Assembly (NCBI GenBank): GCA_009797885.1
Contig: WNKP01000005.1
Location: 1 to 64,000, forward strand
Length of the DNA: 64,000 nt
Source: Flavobacteriaceae bacterium GF1
Lineage (GTDB): Bacteria; Bacteroidota; Bacteroidia; Flavobacteriales; Flavobacteriaceae
Direction of reading: 5' to 3'
Shown: positions 15,387 to 25,455 of the stretch, piece by piece
Numbering within the stretch: the first letter of the stretch is position 1
Layout: each line of letters begins with the position of its first letter
The notes under the pieces: model-generated
The model's input: only the letters and a program-made list of their open reading frames with translations
What the model was told of the DNA's origin: nothing
The model's database searches: none
Made by a program: the position numbers and the translations under genes

Positions 15387-17785
15387 TAGTATTGTTTGGG
15401 GCTAAAAATTAATAAATGTGGTGAGGTTGATTTGATTTCCTCCTCGTTCATCATCATCTTTCGGAACTCCCCTTTGACAAACATTTCCGCCTGATCCTTG
15501 TAATGCTTGCTCAAGGGATTGCCAGACTGCCCAGTTGGCAATATGCTAATGCTGTTTTCAATATCCGAAAAGTCCACAATCCTTCTGGTGGAAGGAATAC
15601 TGGAAACCTTGTAACGTCCATCCGCCATGGTCCTAAAACCCTGATTGTTCAAGGTGCCCGAAGTGCCCGAGGATGGAAACGGCCCTACGGTAAAATACTT
15701 TTTCAGGGAAGCGACCCTGCCTATGGGATGGTCATGTTCCAAATAATGGGCCTTATCCCAGGTCCAATCGGTATAGTCCCCGCCCAACTCATTGGACAAT
15801 TGCTCCCATGTATCCTTGAACGAACGGGTGACAATATGGGTTCGATTTTCCCTAATGTCCTTGGTAGTGACATCATCCCACCAAATGGACTCGGGGTTAT
15901 GGAACACTTTCCTTAACTTTAATTGTACCGTATAGGAAAGATATTCCTCCTTTGAGGAAAACTCATCCGCGAAAATATTCCTATGCAGGTTTTGCCCCAT
16001 TTTTTCAAAAAACAGGCCCCCAACACTTTTTAGGCCAAAACTACCATCCCAAGCTTTTAATACATCTAAATATGCCAGTTGTTCCGTGGACAGCCCATCT
16101 ATTTCCATATCCTTCAGAAAACTCGCGATCCTATCTGTTGCCGTTCGTAAGGTAATGTCATTGACCATTCGTTTCATATCATCCACGGTCCATCCTTCTT
16201 TTTTGGCCTCCATCAAGTCCATTATTCGGCCCGCACGTCTGCTGGAATTTGCAAAATAACCCGGGACATACATTCCCGCCGTGGAGTCCGGTTGATTGTT
16301 TGCGGAATACACATAAGATGCCCATGGATTGATCGATTTTGGATTATGCTCAAAACTTAAATAGGCAACCGGCTCATCGTCTCCACTGGCGCCATCCAGA
16401 ATAAACTTGGTGCTTGTACTATCCGGCATTTGGTACAGTTTTGCTGTTCCCCACCATGCGATATTACCATCTGCATCTCCATACATAACATTGAGTCCAG
16501 GCGCATGGATATTGGGCAGGAACTTACTGAATTCCTGCATATCGGAAGCGTGATTTAACCCATAGAGGCCCTGTACCAACTTATTTTCGAATTGGGTAAA
16601 CAACCAGTACATGCTTACCAAACGTTCCCCTTCCACTCGGGTCCTATTGGCATGATTGGCATTCACAATTGGCCCATGATGCGTTTTTCGATATTGAAAA
16701 TCGACAGCGCCTACATCCTTTACCTCAATTGTTTTGTTCACATATTCAAACTTCCTCCATTCGTCTTTGAAACGATACAGTGTGGTGTCGTTTGGATGCT
16801 GTTCTTCATAGTAAAAATTGGTATCGTCATTGGCCAGCATGGTAAAACCGTGGACCATCTTGCGGTCATGGGACAACAGCGGAAAAGGGACCCCGGCCAA
16901 ATAATAACCGTATTTCTCATAATTTGGGGTCACCAAATGGGCTTCATACCAAACTGAAGGCTGCGCTTGGGCAATATGTGGGTCATTTTCAAACAATACT
17001 TTGCCTGTAGCCGTTTTTTCAGGTGCCAACACCCAGCTATTGCTGCCATAAATTTCCGGAATGGGTAGGTTATCAAGGGCACTTACAATGCGCTTTTGGA
17101 TAGCTTCAAGGGCAACTACCGAAGAATCCCTATACACCGGAATTTTGATTTCTTTTGAGGGGTCATTCGCAAAAAGCTCATTGGTATAAGACGAATCCAA
17201 TACTTTGAGCAAGTTGGTGTTTACAATGTCCCTTGCTCCTTTATTGAAGGTAAAACCCATATAGGCCACGGCGTTGTAGACATCCTTCAACACAAATTTT
17301 TGTTTCTCCAGTCCCGTTAAATAGAATTCAATAGGTGTTGGGCCATCTTCGATAAATTGATTGATCCCATCCAAATATGCATTGGCCAAGACAATACTGG
17401 GATGGTTACTGTCCAAATTTGCCAAGGCTTCTTCATTATGGTCATCAATTCCCAGGGAAAGAAAAAACTTATCCGTTTCCAGTGTTAGCTCTCCAAAAAT
17501 TTCGGATAGCCTTCCCGATCCTGCCCTTCGCAATAGCTCCATTTGCCAAAGTCTGTCCTGGGCATGGACATAACCCAAAGTACGCATGGCGTCTTCTTCG
17601 TTGGCCGCATAAATATGCGGAATACCGTAGGGGTCAAAATACACTTGAACGGTATCGGAAATGGCATCCATCTCCTTTTCCCCTTCATAAGTGGGTGTTA
17701 GACTGTTCAGAAAAATAAATGCAGCAAAGACTATCAGTGTGATTAGCCCCAGTAGGACCAATAGCACTCTCTTCAGTTTATTCAT
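15386..17785 (-). CDS. Penicillin acylase family N-terminal-nucleophile hydrolase
   Basis: The 799-residue exported or membrane-anchored Ntn hydrolase has an N-terminal hydrophobic segment at about residues 8-27. The precursor is expected to self-cleave before S250 in YGSNSWVLAP, which becomes the N-terminal nucleophile of the beta chain. ENDPHI and the late GTSGTLNNQGFR region are family marks. Substrates may be amides or acyl-homoserine lactones; nothing here decides which. It is part of the tilS-dsbD-acylase-comM leftward operon, 30 bases after dsbD and coupled to comM. Confidence 0.92.
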   Translation of the reverse strand: MNKLKRVLLVLLGLITLIVFAAFIFLNSLTPTYEGEKEMDAISDTVQVYFDPYGIPHIYAANEEDAMRTLGYVHAQDRLWQMELLRRAGSGRLSEIFGELTLETDKFFLSLGIDDHNEEALANLDSNHPSIVLANAYLDGINQFIEDGPTPIEFYLTGLEKQKFVLKDVYNAVAYMGFTFNKGARDIVNTNLLKVLDSSYTNELFANDPSKEIKIPVYRDSSVVALEAIQKRIVSALDNLPIPEIYGSNSWVLAPEKTATGKVLFENDPHIAQAQPSVWYEAHLVTPNYEKYGYYLAGVPFPLLSHDRKMVHGFTMLANDDTNFYYEEQHPNDTTLYRFKDEWRKFEYVNKTIEVKDVGAVDFQYRKTHHGPIVNANHANRTRVEGERLVSMYWLFTQFENKLVQGLYGLNHASDMQEFSKFLPNIHAPGLNVMYGDADGNIAWWGTAKLYQMPDSTSTKFILDGASGDDEPVAYLSFEHNPKSINPWASYVYSANNQPDSTAGMYVPGYFANSSRRAGRIMDLMEAKKEGWTVDDMKRMVNDITLRTATDRIASFLKDMEIDGLSTEQLAYLDVLKAWDGSFGLKSVGGLFFEKMGQNLHRNIFADEFSSKEEYLSYTVQLKLRKVFHNPESIWWDDVTTKDIRENRTHIVTRSFKDTWEQLSNELGGDYTDWTWDKAHYLEHDHPIGRVASLKKYFTVGPFPSSGTSGTLNNQGFRTMADGRYKVSSIPSTRRIVDFSDIENSISILPTGQSGNPLSKHYKDQAEMFVKGEFRKMMMNEEEIKSTSPHLLIFSPKQY

Positions 17786-17815
17786 GGTGGGGTATTTTAG
17801 TTGCTAACTAAAATA

Positions 17816-19792
17816 CTAATTCATGGACAATTGGTATTGATTTAATCCGAATTTTAGCCATTCTTCATATGTATCCGTATCCACATACTGCACGGCAGTG
17901 TTCAAAACTTCCAATTCTGGAGAAAGCAGTACGTAATAGGGTTGGGAGGCCGAATTGAAATTAATGGTCTGAAAAGTACCCCATTTTTGCCCTATTGTTT
18001 TAATGGTCTTGATACGACCGGATTCATATTGGAAATCAAACTGCTGCGATTCCGGAAGCTCTTTTCGATCGTCCACATAAAGCGATATTAAGATGTAATC
18101 ATCCCTGAGCATCGGATAAATCCTGGGATCGCTCCATACATTTTCCTCCATCCTCCGACAATTCACGCAGCCCCAGCCCGTGAAATCCAACAATATGGGT
18201 TTGTTCATCGCCCGGGCGGCGGCCACACCTTCTTCAAAAACCTTGTAACAGTCCAATCCCAACGGACATTCACTCTGCTTTTCTGAAATGGAATAAAAAT
18301 CGGGGGGAGGAAAACCACTCAAAGGTTTAAGATGGGTAATGTTCGTCAATCCCAGAATAAGATATACCCCGAAAGCCATACTGAACACCCCGGTTGCTTT
18401 TCTCCCAAGGGACGGCTTTTGCCTTTGCCCATCATGGGGAAAACGGAAGATTCCAAAAAGGTAAAGCGCCAATAACAGAAAAATAACGATCCAAATACCC
18501 AAGAAAATCTCGCGTTTAAAAATGCCCCAATTCCCCACCAAATCCGCATTGGATAGGAACTTAAAGGCCATGGCAAGCTCAAGGAAGCCCAAAACCACTT
18601 TTACCGTAGTCATCCAACCCCCGGATTTGGGCAATGAATTCAACCATGTTGGAAAAAGGGCAAATAAGGCAAAAGGAAGGGCCAATGCCAACCCGAATCC
18701 CGTCATTCCAATGGTAAGATTGGTAGCCACACTGCCCTGCGCCAATGTTGTACTTCCCAAAAGCCCTCCCAATATAGGTCCGGTACAGGAAAAGGAGACT
18801 ATGGCCAACGTAAGCGCCATAAAAAAGATACCCAAACCACCGCCAACCTTATTGGAAGCGCTATCCAATTTATTGGCCCAGGAACTGGGTAAGGTAAGCT
18901 CATAATATCCAAAAAATGAAAATGCAAAAAAGACAAAAATGGCAAAGAAAAATACGTTCAACCATACATTTGTTGCAATGGTATTCAGTATTTGGGAATC
19001 AACGGAATCAAATAAATGAAAGGGAAGACTCAATAAAAAGTAAATCAAGACAATAAAAAACCCATAGAGCAAGGCGCTTTTTATTCCTTTGGAACGATTT
19101 GCGGAGTGCTTGGTAAAGAAGGACACCGTTAAGGGAATCAACGGGAAAACGCAGGGAGTGAGCAAGGCAATAAATCCGCCCAAAAAGCCCAATCCAAAAA
19201 GCATCCAAAAGTTGGTTGAAGAGGATTTTTGATGTAGTGAACCTTCCTCCAATTTGGATTTTTGCTTTAAATCGAGCTTTAGGGCATTGGTCATTGCCAA
19301 ACTGCGTTCATCAAGTGTGCGATCTTCCACAACCACTTCCCCCCCGCTCAGCGAAATGGTAAAAACCTCCTCTTTTAGAACACAAACTTCCTTACAGATT
19401 TGGTAGTACAGAATGACCTCCACCTGTTTTACGTCCTTATTGAGAAGTCGAATCTTCTGTTTAAAAAGTGCTTTTTCCTTAAAGAAGGTTTCTTCAACAT
19501 CAAAGACCTCCGTATATTTTTTATAGGTTTTCCCTTCCTCGGTAGGGCCAAGGAGTTCGTAGTCCGTACCGGCTCCCACAAATTCAAATTCACTGGGCAT
19601 TGACCCTCCTTCCGCAGTGTACAGGGAGTAGATAAACCAGTCCTGATAAATATCCGCCTTAAAAATCAATTCGTACCCATCCTGGTCGAGCTCAACTACT
19701 TCGTGGCTCCATACAGCCGGATTTTCATCGGATTGGGCATATCCAAAAATGGAAAGCAAAAGCGTCGCTAATAAAAGAACTGTGTATTTCAT
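17816..19792 (-). CDS. dsbD: Thiol:disulfide interchange protein DsbD-type
   Basis: DsbD passes electrons from cytosolic thioredoxin across the inner membrane to periplasmic partners. The protein has 658 residues from the ATG 19790-19792, chosen because it forms an ATGA overlap with the tilS stop and starts the signal peptide MKYTVLLLATLLLS. The order is signal peptide, periplasmic N-terminal domain (CKEVCVLKEE pair), a CcdA-like transmembrane core with conserved cysteines in LLTPCVFPLIPLT and SFSCTGPILGG, and a C-terminal thioredoxin domain with C542-V-N-C545. Confidence 0.93.
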   Translation of the reverse strand: MKYTVLLLATLLLSIFGYAQSDENPAVWSHEVVELDQDGYELIFKADIYQDWFIYSLYTAEGGSMPSEFEFVGAGTDYELLGPTEEGKTYKKYTEVFDVEETFFKEKALFKQKIRLLNKDVKQVEVILYYQICKEVCVLKEEVFTISLSGGEVVVEDRTLDERSLAMTNALKLDLKQKSKLEEGSLHQKSSSTNFWMLFGLGFLGGFIALLTPCVFPLIPLTVSFFTKHSANRSKGIKSALLYGFFIVLIYFLLSLPFHLFDSVDSQILNTIATNVWLNVFFFAIFVFFAFSFFGYYELTLPSSWANKLDSASNKVGGGLGIFFMALTLAIVSFSCTGPILGGLLGSTTLAQGSVATNLTIGMTGFGLALALPFALFALFPTWLNSLPKSGGWMTTVKVVLGFLELAMAFKFLSNADLVGNWGIFKREIFLGIWIVIFLLLALYLFGIFRFPHDGQRQKPSLGRKATGVFSMAFGVYLILGLTNITHLKPLSGFPPPDFYSISEKQSECPLGLDCYKVFEEGVAAARAMNKPILLDFTGWGCVNCRRMEENVWSDPRIYPMLRDDYILISLYVDDRKELPESQQFDFQYESGRIKTIKTIGQKWGTFQTINFNSASQPYYVLLSPELEVLNTAVQYVDTDTYEEWLKFGLNQYQLSMN

Positions 19793-21084
19793 GAAACCCA
19801 TGTGAACTTTAGAATTTCTTTTGTTAATCCGGTTACTTTAAATCTATCATCCAGTCGTTTTCCCAACACCCAAACTATTTTATCCCTCGAACAAAGGAGC
19901 CACTGGCTTTCTTTTTGAAGGGTCGTATATTTTTCATCCTTAAAGAATTTCGACAGTTTTTTTCTCCCTTCCATTCCCAACGGATAAAAGTAGTCGCCAA
20001 TTTTCCATTTCCTTAATTTTAACGGATAGTTTAACTTTTCCTTATCAACATAAATCACATTGGGTGAAAAGGCTCCTATGGCATTGACCGCATCCATCGT
20101 AAGCTGCAACGGTTCTTTTATATGGTTTTCATCTTCGGTAAGCAGGAATACCTTTTCTTCGGATTTGGCAATGGGCGCCAAAATCAAATGATCCCTATCC
20201 TTTATCATCCGGTGGGTCCGGGACTGTACTTCCTTTCCACTTTGGGCGGTAAGCAAATGGGTCAAATCTTCCCACTGGGTAAATCCAAAATCCCTAAAAA
20301 GTAAGTGGAGGTAGCCGTTCACTGGACTTAGCTTATCCAATTCCGATATTGGAATGTGGATTTCACCATTGGTTGCCGTAAAAAGTCTGGCTTTCAATTC
20401 TTCCTTGTAATTCCCCAACAACTGACTACTGTAGTCCAGATACTCCTGTGTTTGTTGGAAGTTGGAAAGAAAGGTTGGATTTAGTTCCTTTAGTTTCGGA
20501 ACGATTTCATGACGGATTTCATTTCGTAGGTATTTCAAATCCTTGTTGCTAAGGTCCTCTCTCCAGGCAATACCATTGGCCTTGGCAAATTCCAAAATCT
20601 CATCTTTGGAAAAAGTCAGTAGCGGTCTAATAATATCTTGGTTTTTTCTTGGGATTCCCCGCAAACCTTCCAAACCTGTACCTCTGGATAGGTTGATGAG
20701 AAAGGTTTCCAAGTCATCATCCAAATGATGGGCCGTAAGGATATGGTCAAAACCTTTGGTTGTTGCTAGTTTTTGAAACCAATGGTACCGCAGCTCCCTC
20801 GCTTTAAGTTGCACCGAACCTGTTTCTTGGCTTAGGTCAAAAGTTTTAAAGAAAGCCGTTATTTTGTTTTTTGCGGCCCAGGCAACCACAAATTCTTCAT
20901 CTCTATCGGAATCCTTCGCCCTAAGCTTGTAATTGCAATGGGCAACGGAAAAATTATAGCCGTTCTCCAACAATAGCTGGGCCAATACCATACTATCCAA
21001 TCCTCCACTGCAAGCCAGCAATAACCTCTTTTTTTTCAAAAAAGGAAAGTGATTTTCAATATGGCTATTCAACTTGTCCAACAC
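19789..21084 (-). CDS. tilS: tRNA(Ile)-lysidine synthase
   Basis: TilS modifies C34 of the AUA-reading tRNA-Ile to lysidine, an essential cytosolic step. The 431-residue protein has the PP-loop SGGLDS at 26-31, HCNYKLRAKDSDRDEEFV and HHLDDDLET, all family signatures, plus the C-terminal substrate-binding domain with GRKKLSKFFKDEK. The start is GTG at 21082-21084. It heads a leftward operon and overlaps dsbD by an ATGA. Confidence 0.96.
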   Translation of the reverse strand: MLDKLNSHIENHFPFLKKKRLLLACSGGLDSMVLAQLLLENGYNFSVAHCNYKLRAKDSDRDEEFVVAWAAKNKITAFFKTFDLSQETGSVQLKARELRYHWFQKLATTKGFDHILTAHHLDDDLETFLINLSRGTGLEGLRGIPRKNQDIIRPLLTFSKDEILEFAKANGIAWREDLSNKDLKYLRNEIRHEIVPKLKELNPTFLSNFQQTQEYLDYSSQLLGNYKEELKARLFTATNGEIHIPISELDKLSPVNGYLHLLFRDFGFTQWEDLTHLLTAQSGKEVQSRTHRMIKDRDHLILAPIAKSEEKVFLLTEDENHIKEPLQLTMDAVNAIGAFSPNVIYVDKEKLNYPLKLRKWKIGDYFYPLGMEGRKKLSKFFKDEKYTTLQKESQWLLCSRDKIVWVLGKRLDDRFKVTGLTKEILKFTWVS

Positions 21085-21100
21085 TGGACAAAAGTAATAT

Positions 21101-21634
21101 TTAAAGAATTTCCAGGAATTTGTCCAAGGCCGTTCGATGTTGATCGGCCAATTCCGCAGTTACGATTTTTCCGGAGCGATCAAAGTTTTCAGCAAATGAG
21201 GGCAGGGAAAACGTAGCGACCACTTCCGCGCCAAACCGTGGCAATAGTTTTTCGGTAACGCCCAATGCACCCTTACCGCCACCTTTTCCCCTGGAGGTAG
21301 AAATCAACAGCACTTTTTTACCCGGTAAAAACTTACGCTCCAATCGGGACAACCAGTCCAGCAGATTTTTAAAGTAAGCCGATGGATTGCCGTTGTGTTC
21401 ATTAACGGAAATAATGAGGGCGTCCATTTTTTGGATATCATTCTTCAACTCCACCAATGAATTTGAATATCCTTCTTTTTTTTCCAGGTCCTCACTATAC
21501 AGGGGAAAGGGATAATTGGCCATGTTCAACAAGCGGGTTTCATGATGTTTGATCAATGATACCGTATATTTCACCAATTCGTAATTAATGGATGTGGAAG
21601 AATTACTTCCTGCGAATGCTAAAATCTTAGCCAT
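21101..21634 (-). CDS. NADPH-dependent FMN reductase family protein
   Basis: This is a flavodoxin-like oxidoreductase of 177 residues. The start is the ATG 21632-21634 (MAKILAFAGSNSSTSIN, the FMN-phosphate loop); the longer reading to 21661 adds nine residues not seen in the family. ISVNEHNGNPSAYFKNLLDW replaces the usual PEYN-S-P loop, and KKVLLISTSRGKGGG follows. It probably reduces quinones or azo compounds, with substrate unknown. It lies 16 bases before tilS and may be co-transcribed. Confidence 0.88.
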   Translation of the reverse strand: MAKILAFAGSNSSTSINYELVKYTVSLIKHHETRLLNMANYPFPLYSEDLEKKEGYSNSLVELKNDIQKMDALIISVNEHNGNPSAYFKNLLDWLSRLERKFLPGKKVLLISTSRGKGGGKGALGVTEKLLPRFGAEVVATFSLPSFAENFDRSGKIVTAELADQHRTALDKFLEIL

Positions 21635-21698
21635 GTTCAAAAAAGTTAATGTATTCTGCAATAATCTCTAAAAATCAGCCTATTGCGTGTTTTTTATC

Positions 21699-21706
21699 TA
21701 ATTTTG
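21699..21706 (+). promoter_or_regulatory. TAATTTTG, -7 element
   Basis: An exact TAnnTTTG match lies 56 bases before the rightward acyltransferase-like gene, in the gap between divergent genes. A TTG at 21683 is closer than the usual -33 spacing. It is likely the promoter of that gene. Confidence 0.5.
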
Positions 21707-21762
21707 GCACCTAAAATAATCCAAATCCCTCTGGATTACGAATATTAAGTGAAGAACTACAG

Positions 21763-22959
21763 ATGAAAGTTGAGTCCAAAAGATTGTTTTTTATAGATGC
21801 CATGCGGGCATGGGCAATCTTAATGATGCTCCAGGGTCATTTTATCGATGGGCTTTTAGATCCCCTCTTCAGAAATCCCGACAATTCCGTTTATTCGGTA
21901 TGGCTGTACTTTAGGGGAATCACCGCTCCTGTTTTCTTTACGGTTTCGGGATTCATCTTTACCTACCTCTTGTTGAGGGTGCCGGAAAAAGGGTTTGAAA
22001 ACCCACGCATACGGAAGGGCATAAAACGAGGGTTGCAACTGTTGGTAATCGGTTATGCGCTACGATTAAACTTATTTGGGCTCCTTAAAGGGCAAATCTA
22101 TGATGGTTTTTACTTGGTGGATGTGCTTCATTGTATAGGTCTGTCCATTTTGGCCATCATTGGATTTTATCTTTTGACCAGTCGAAGGAAAGCCTATCTT
22201 TTTCCTTTACTACTGCTCTCTACCACTGTCCTGTTGTTTCTTTTTGAACCCGTTTACAAGCAATGGTCTTTTTCCTGGTTGCCTGCGGGCCTGGCCAATT
22301 ATTTTAGCAAGGCCAATGGTTCGGTATTCACCATTATTCCGTGGCTGGGCTATACTACTTTGGGCGCAGCGCTTTCCCTAGTATTTATAAAATTCAAGGA
22401 TTTTAAACAATTGTATCCTGTCTCGATCGTGTCGTCCCTCATTTTAGGGGTATTTCTTATTTATTTCTCTTCTCCCATGTTCATGGCACTGCACGAAATG
22501 ACCGGTGTCGATTTGTTTGCTCTTATTTATTCGAACAATTATCTATTTATTCGCCTAGGGGACGTGTTTGTTGTATTTGCCGTATTTATGTTGATCCGTG
22601 GCGTATTGACCAATACAACCCTACTGAACATTGGGTCCAATACATTATCCATATATGTTATCCATTTCATTATCCTTTATGGGAGCTTTACGGGCCTGGG
22701 ATTATATAAATTCTTTCACCACCAACTACATCCGTTACTGGCCATTGGTGGTTCCGTACTGTTTATGTTGGTATGTACATATTTGGCACTTCAATACAAC
22801 CAGAGGGAAGGCGAAGTAAAGGCAAAGGGAGCCACGCTTATTGCCAATGGAAAGATGCAACTATCCCTATTCTCCAAAAAGGCCATTCCGGTCATCAAAG
22901 AGCAATTGGTTCGAGTTAAGTTGTCCTTCCTACGTTTTTTGGCTACTTCCAAAAACTAA
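21763..22959 (+). CDS. Multi-pass membrane protein, DUF1624/acyltransferase-3 like
   Basis: The 398-residue protein has about ten hydrophobic segments. The N-terminus RLFFIDAMRAWAILMMLQGH matches the start of heparan-alpha-glucosaminide acetyltransferase-like (DUF1624) proteins, in which an Arg and a His at this point are conserved; acyltransferase-3 proteins are similar. NTLSIYVIHFIILYG near residue 300 is also typical. Such proteins may acetylate cell-surface sugars. It stands alone, facing lpdA convergently. Confidence 0.75.
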   Translation: MKVESKRLFFIDAMRAWAILMMLQGHFIDGLLDPLFRNPDNSVYSVWLYFRGITAPVFFTVSGFIFTYLLLRVPEKGFENPRIRKGIKRGLQLLVIGYALRLNLFGLLKGQIYDGFYLVDVLHCIGLSILAIIGFYLLTSRRKAYLFPLLLLSTTVLLFLFEPVYKQWSFSWLPAGLANYFSKANGSVFTIIPWLGYTTLGAALSLVFIKFKDFKQLYPVSIVSSLILGVFLIYFSSPMFMALHEMTGVDLFALIYSNNYLFIRLGDVFVVFAVFMLIRGVLTNTTLLNIGSNTLSIYVIHFIILYGSFTGLGLYKFFHHQLHPLLAIGGSVLFMLVCTYLALQYNQREGEVKAKGATLIANGKMQLSLFSKKAIPVIKEQLVRVKLSFLRFLATSKN

Positions 22960-22992
22960 AAAGCGACTCAATTACATCTGTGCATTTTAAGG

Positions 22993-24399
22993 TTAAACGT
23001 GGATGGCCCTATCCTCCGTGGCGGCCAGGGCGGCTTCCTTCACAGCTTCGGCATAGGTTGGGTGTGCATGGCTCATTCGGGCCATATCCTCGGCAGAAGC
23101 CCTAAACTCCATTGCGGTTACGGCTTCCGTAATTAAATCCGCGCAGCGCGCGCCAATCATATGTACACCTAAGACTTCATCGGTTTTGGCATCGGCAAGG
23201 ATCTTCACAAAACCATCAATGTCCATACTGGCACGGGCACGACCCAGGGCCCGCATTGGAAATTGTCCAACTTTGTAGTCTACACCTGCTTCTTTTAACT
23301 CTTCCTCGGTTTTGCCCACTGCGGCAACTTCCGGCCAGGTATAGACCACTCCCGGAATCAGGTTATAATCGATATGGGGTTTCTGTCCCGCAAGGATTTC
23401 TGCCACCATGGTCCCCTCTTCCTCAGCCTTGTGGGCCAACATGGCACCACGTATAACATCACCGATGGCATAAATATTGGGTGCCGTAGTCTGCAAATGG
23501 TCATTTACCACTACCCTGCCCCTTTCATCCAGTTGAACCCCTGCCGCTTCGGCATTGAGTCCATCCGTATAGGGTCTTCGACCAACGGAAACCAAGCAAT
23601 AATCGCCTTTAAACTCAACCTCTTGACCTTTTTTGTCGTCGGCTCTCACAATGATTTCAGTGTCTTTGCGTTCCACGGATTTCACCTTGTGGGACAAAAA
23701 GAATTTTACTTTTTGTTTTTTCATGGACCGCATCAATTCCTTGGACAGTGCGCCGTCCATACCGGGTATTATTCGGTCCATAAACTCAATAACGCTCACT
23801 TCCGCTCCCAAGCGTTTGTACACTTGACCCAGTTCCAATCCTATGACCCCTCCACCAATCACGATCATATGTTTTGGAATTTCGGACAGTTTCAAGGCTT
23901 CGGTGGACGTAATGATCCGTTCCTTATCAATCTCAATAAAAGGTAAGGTAGATGGCTTGGATCCTGTAGCGATAATCGCATTCTTGGCTTCAATGGTTTC
24001 TGTTTTTCCATCCGCCTTTTTAATGGCAATGTGGGTGGCATCCTTAAAACTCCCCAGGCCTTCAAAAACATCAATTTTGTTTTTATCCATCAAAAACTGA
24101 ATTCCCTTGGTGGTTTGGTCCACCACACCATCTTTACGGGAAATCATCTGTTTTAAGTTTACTTTGATTTCGCCAGGGATGTCAATCCCATGTTCCTCAA
24201 AATGTTTTACTGCATCTTCATAATGATGGGACGAGTCCAACAAGGCCTTTGAAGGAATACAACCTACATTTAGGCAGGTACCGCCCAAGGTGGCATATTT
24301 TTCCACAATTGCTGTTTTCATACCCAATTGGGCACATCGAATAGCGGCCACGTACCCACCGGGGCCAGAACCGATAACGGCTACATCATATTGACTCAT
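22993..24399 (-). CDS. lpdA: Dihydrolipoyl dehydrogenase
   Basis: This is the E3 flavoprotein of 2-oxo-acid dehydrogenase complexes, 468 residues. The FAD loop is IGSGPGGYVAA, the redox disulfide is C42-LNVG-C47, and the NAD loop is VIGGGVIGLELG. The C-terminal catalytic His-Glu pair is H446 and E451 in SHAHPTYAEAV. All key residues are present. The gene is monocistronic with a recognisable promoter upstream. Confidence 0.97.
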   Translation of the reverse strand: MSQYDVAVIGSGPGGYVAAIRCAQLGMKTAIVEKYATLGGTCLNVGCIPSKALLDSSHHYEDAVKHFEEHGIDIPGEIKVNLKQMISRKDGVVDQTTKGIQFLMDKNKIDVFEGLGSFKDATHIAIKKADGKTETIEAKNAIIATGSKPSTLPFIEIDKERIITSTEALKLSEIPKHMIVIGGGVIGLELGQVYKRLGAEVSVIEFMDRIIPGMDGALSKELMRSMKKQKVKFFLSHKVKSVERKDTEIIVRADDKKGQEVEFKGDYCLVSVGRRPYTDGLNAEAAGVQLDERGRVVVNDHLQTTAPNIYAIGDVIRGAMLAHKAEEEGTMVAEILAGQKPHIDYNLIPGVVYTWPEVAAVGKTEEELKEAGVDYKVGQFPMRALGRARASMDIDGFVKILADAKTDEVLGVHMIGARCADLITEAVTAMEFRASAEDMARMSHAHPTYAEAVKEAALAATEDRAIHV

Positions 24400-24442
24400 A
24401 TGTAAAAGGATTTCCGAATTAGAATTTTTTTTGGAACGACCT

Positions 24443-24470
24443 CAAAAATACGAATGTTTTTCGGGAACAA
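24443..24470 (-). promoter_or_regulatory. Promoter of lpdA
   Basis: On the minus strand a TATTTTTG -7 element (plus-strand 24443-24450) is preceded by TTG (24468-24470) at a 17-base spacing, close to the flavobacterial TTG-N17-23-TAnnTTTG pattern. It lies about 44 bases before the ATG. Confidence 0.65.
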
Positions 24471-24478
24471 TTGCAGAT

Positions 24479-24868
24479 TTAGGCTGGGGAGAGCGGAAAT
24501 TTAATACCGCCATAATACCCCATCCACAAACCTGAGAGTAGGGTTGTACTTAGCAGCACATCAAACCAAAACGGACTGGGATGGGCCTCACAACCTACAA
24601 AGAACAAAACCTTGGCCAAAACGGCCGTGGAGAGCACAAGATTGGGATAATAATTGTCCTGTAGGACCAACAGCGATGTCAAAAAACCGGTAATCAATCC
24701 TGCCGAGCCGATACCTAAGGTTTTAAATGTCAATTGTATACTGTCGGCGTTACAAAAAGTAAAACCTTTAAAAAGAACATCCTCCACCAAAGTCGTGTAT
24801 AACAGCAGAACGGACAAACCAATGAGTGTGGCAAATAATGTTAGGGCGAACCGAAGCCGGGGTGTCAT
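24479..24868 (-). CDS. Small integral membrane protein of unknown function
   Basis: The 129-residue protein has four predicted membrane segments (about residues 6-26, 49-69, 77-93 and 102-122). I do not recognise the family. A CNADSIQ stretch and GCEAHPSPFWFD lie in the loops and hold the only cysteines. It sits between lpdA and an Lrp gene, all leftward, 80 bases before lpdA. Confidence 0.6.
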   Translation of the reverse strand: MTPRLRFALTLFATLIGLSVLLLYTTLVEDVLFKGFTFCNADSIQLTFKTLGIGSAGLITGFLTSLLVLQDNYYPNLVLSTAVLAKVLFFVGCEAHPSPFWFDVLLSTTLLSGLWMGYYGGIKFPLSPA

Positions 24869-24967
24869 GTTGGGTTGTTTTTTGATTGATGTGATGTAAC
24901 AACCTCAAGTTAGGTGTAAATAGTGCACGAACACCCCTTTTTTAACGTGGTTTTAGGTTAAACTTTC

Positions 24968-25426
24968 TTAAAGTGCTATGGCCGTGGTCTTTTTGACCTC
25001 ATTGATGCCAAAGGAACTTTGGGTACTTCCAATTTGATCGATTGCCGTAAGCTTATGTACCATAAACTCCCTGTAAGCGGTCATATCGGCAACGTTCACC
25101 CGGAGGATATAATCATAATCCCCACTGATATGGTGGCATTCCTGAACCTCGTCCAGTTGTTGGACCTGATATTCAAACCGTATCACATTATCTTTAGTGT
25201 GCTGTACCAATTTCACGTGACAGAATACGGTAAACGACCTACGAATGGCCTCCCTATCCACCAGGGCCACATAATGGGTGATTACATTTTCACGTTCCAG
25301 CTTCCGAATGCGTTCAAAAGCGGCCGTAGTGGAAAGTCCCAATTCGGCGGCATAGGCTTTTGTAGTCCGTTTGCAGTCTTCCTGTAAAAGATTCAACAAT
25401 TTTCTATCTGTTTGATCCAAAGTCAT
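24968..25426 (-). CDS. Lrp/AsnC-family transcriptional regulator
   Basis: The 152-residue protein has the Lrp layout: N-terminal HTH (LDQTDRKLLNLLQEDC, then STTAAFERIRKLERENVI) and C-terminal RAM ligand domain (VKLVQHTKDNVIRFE, HHISGDYDYILRVNVADM). Lrp proteins sense amino acids. It is divergent from a Cys/Met PLP lyase, and an Lrp-like palindrome lies in the 154-base gap, so local control of that lyase is likely. Confidence 0.93.
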   Translation of the reverse strand: MTLDQTDRKLLNLLQEDCKRTTKAYAAELGLSTTAAFERIRKLERENVITHYVALVDREAIRRSFTVFCHVKLVQHTKDNVIRFEYQVQQLDEVQECHHISGDYDYILRVNVADMTAYREFMVHKLTAIDQIGSTQSSFGINEVKKTTAIAL

Positions 25427-25455
25427 TTCCGATAATTTTTCGTTCGACCCTGTGC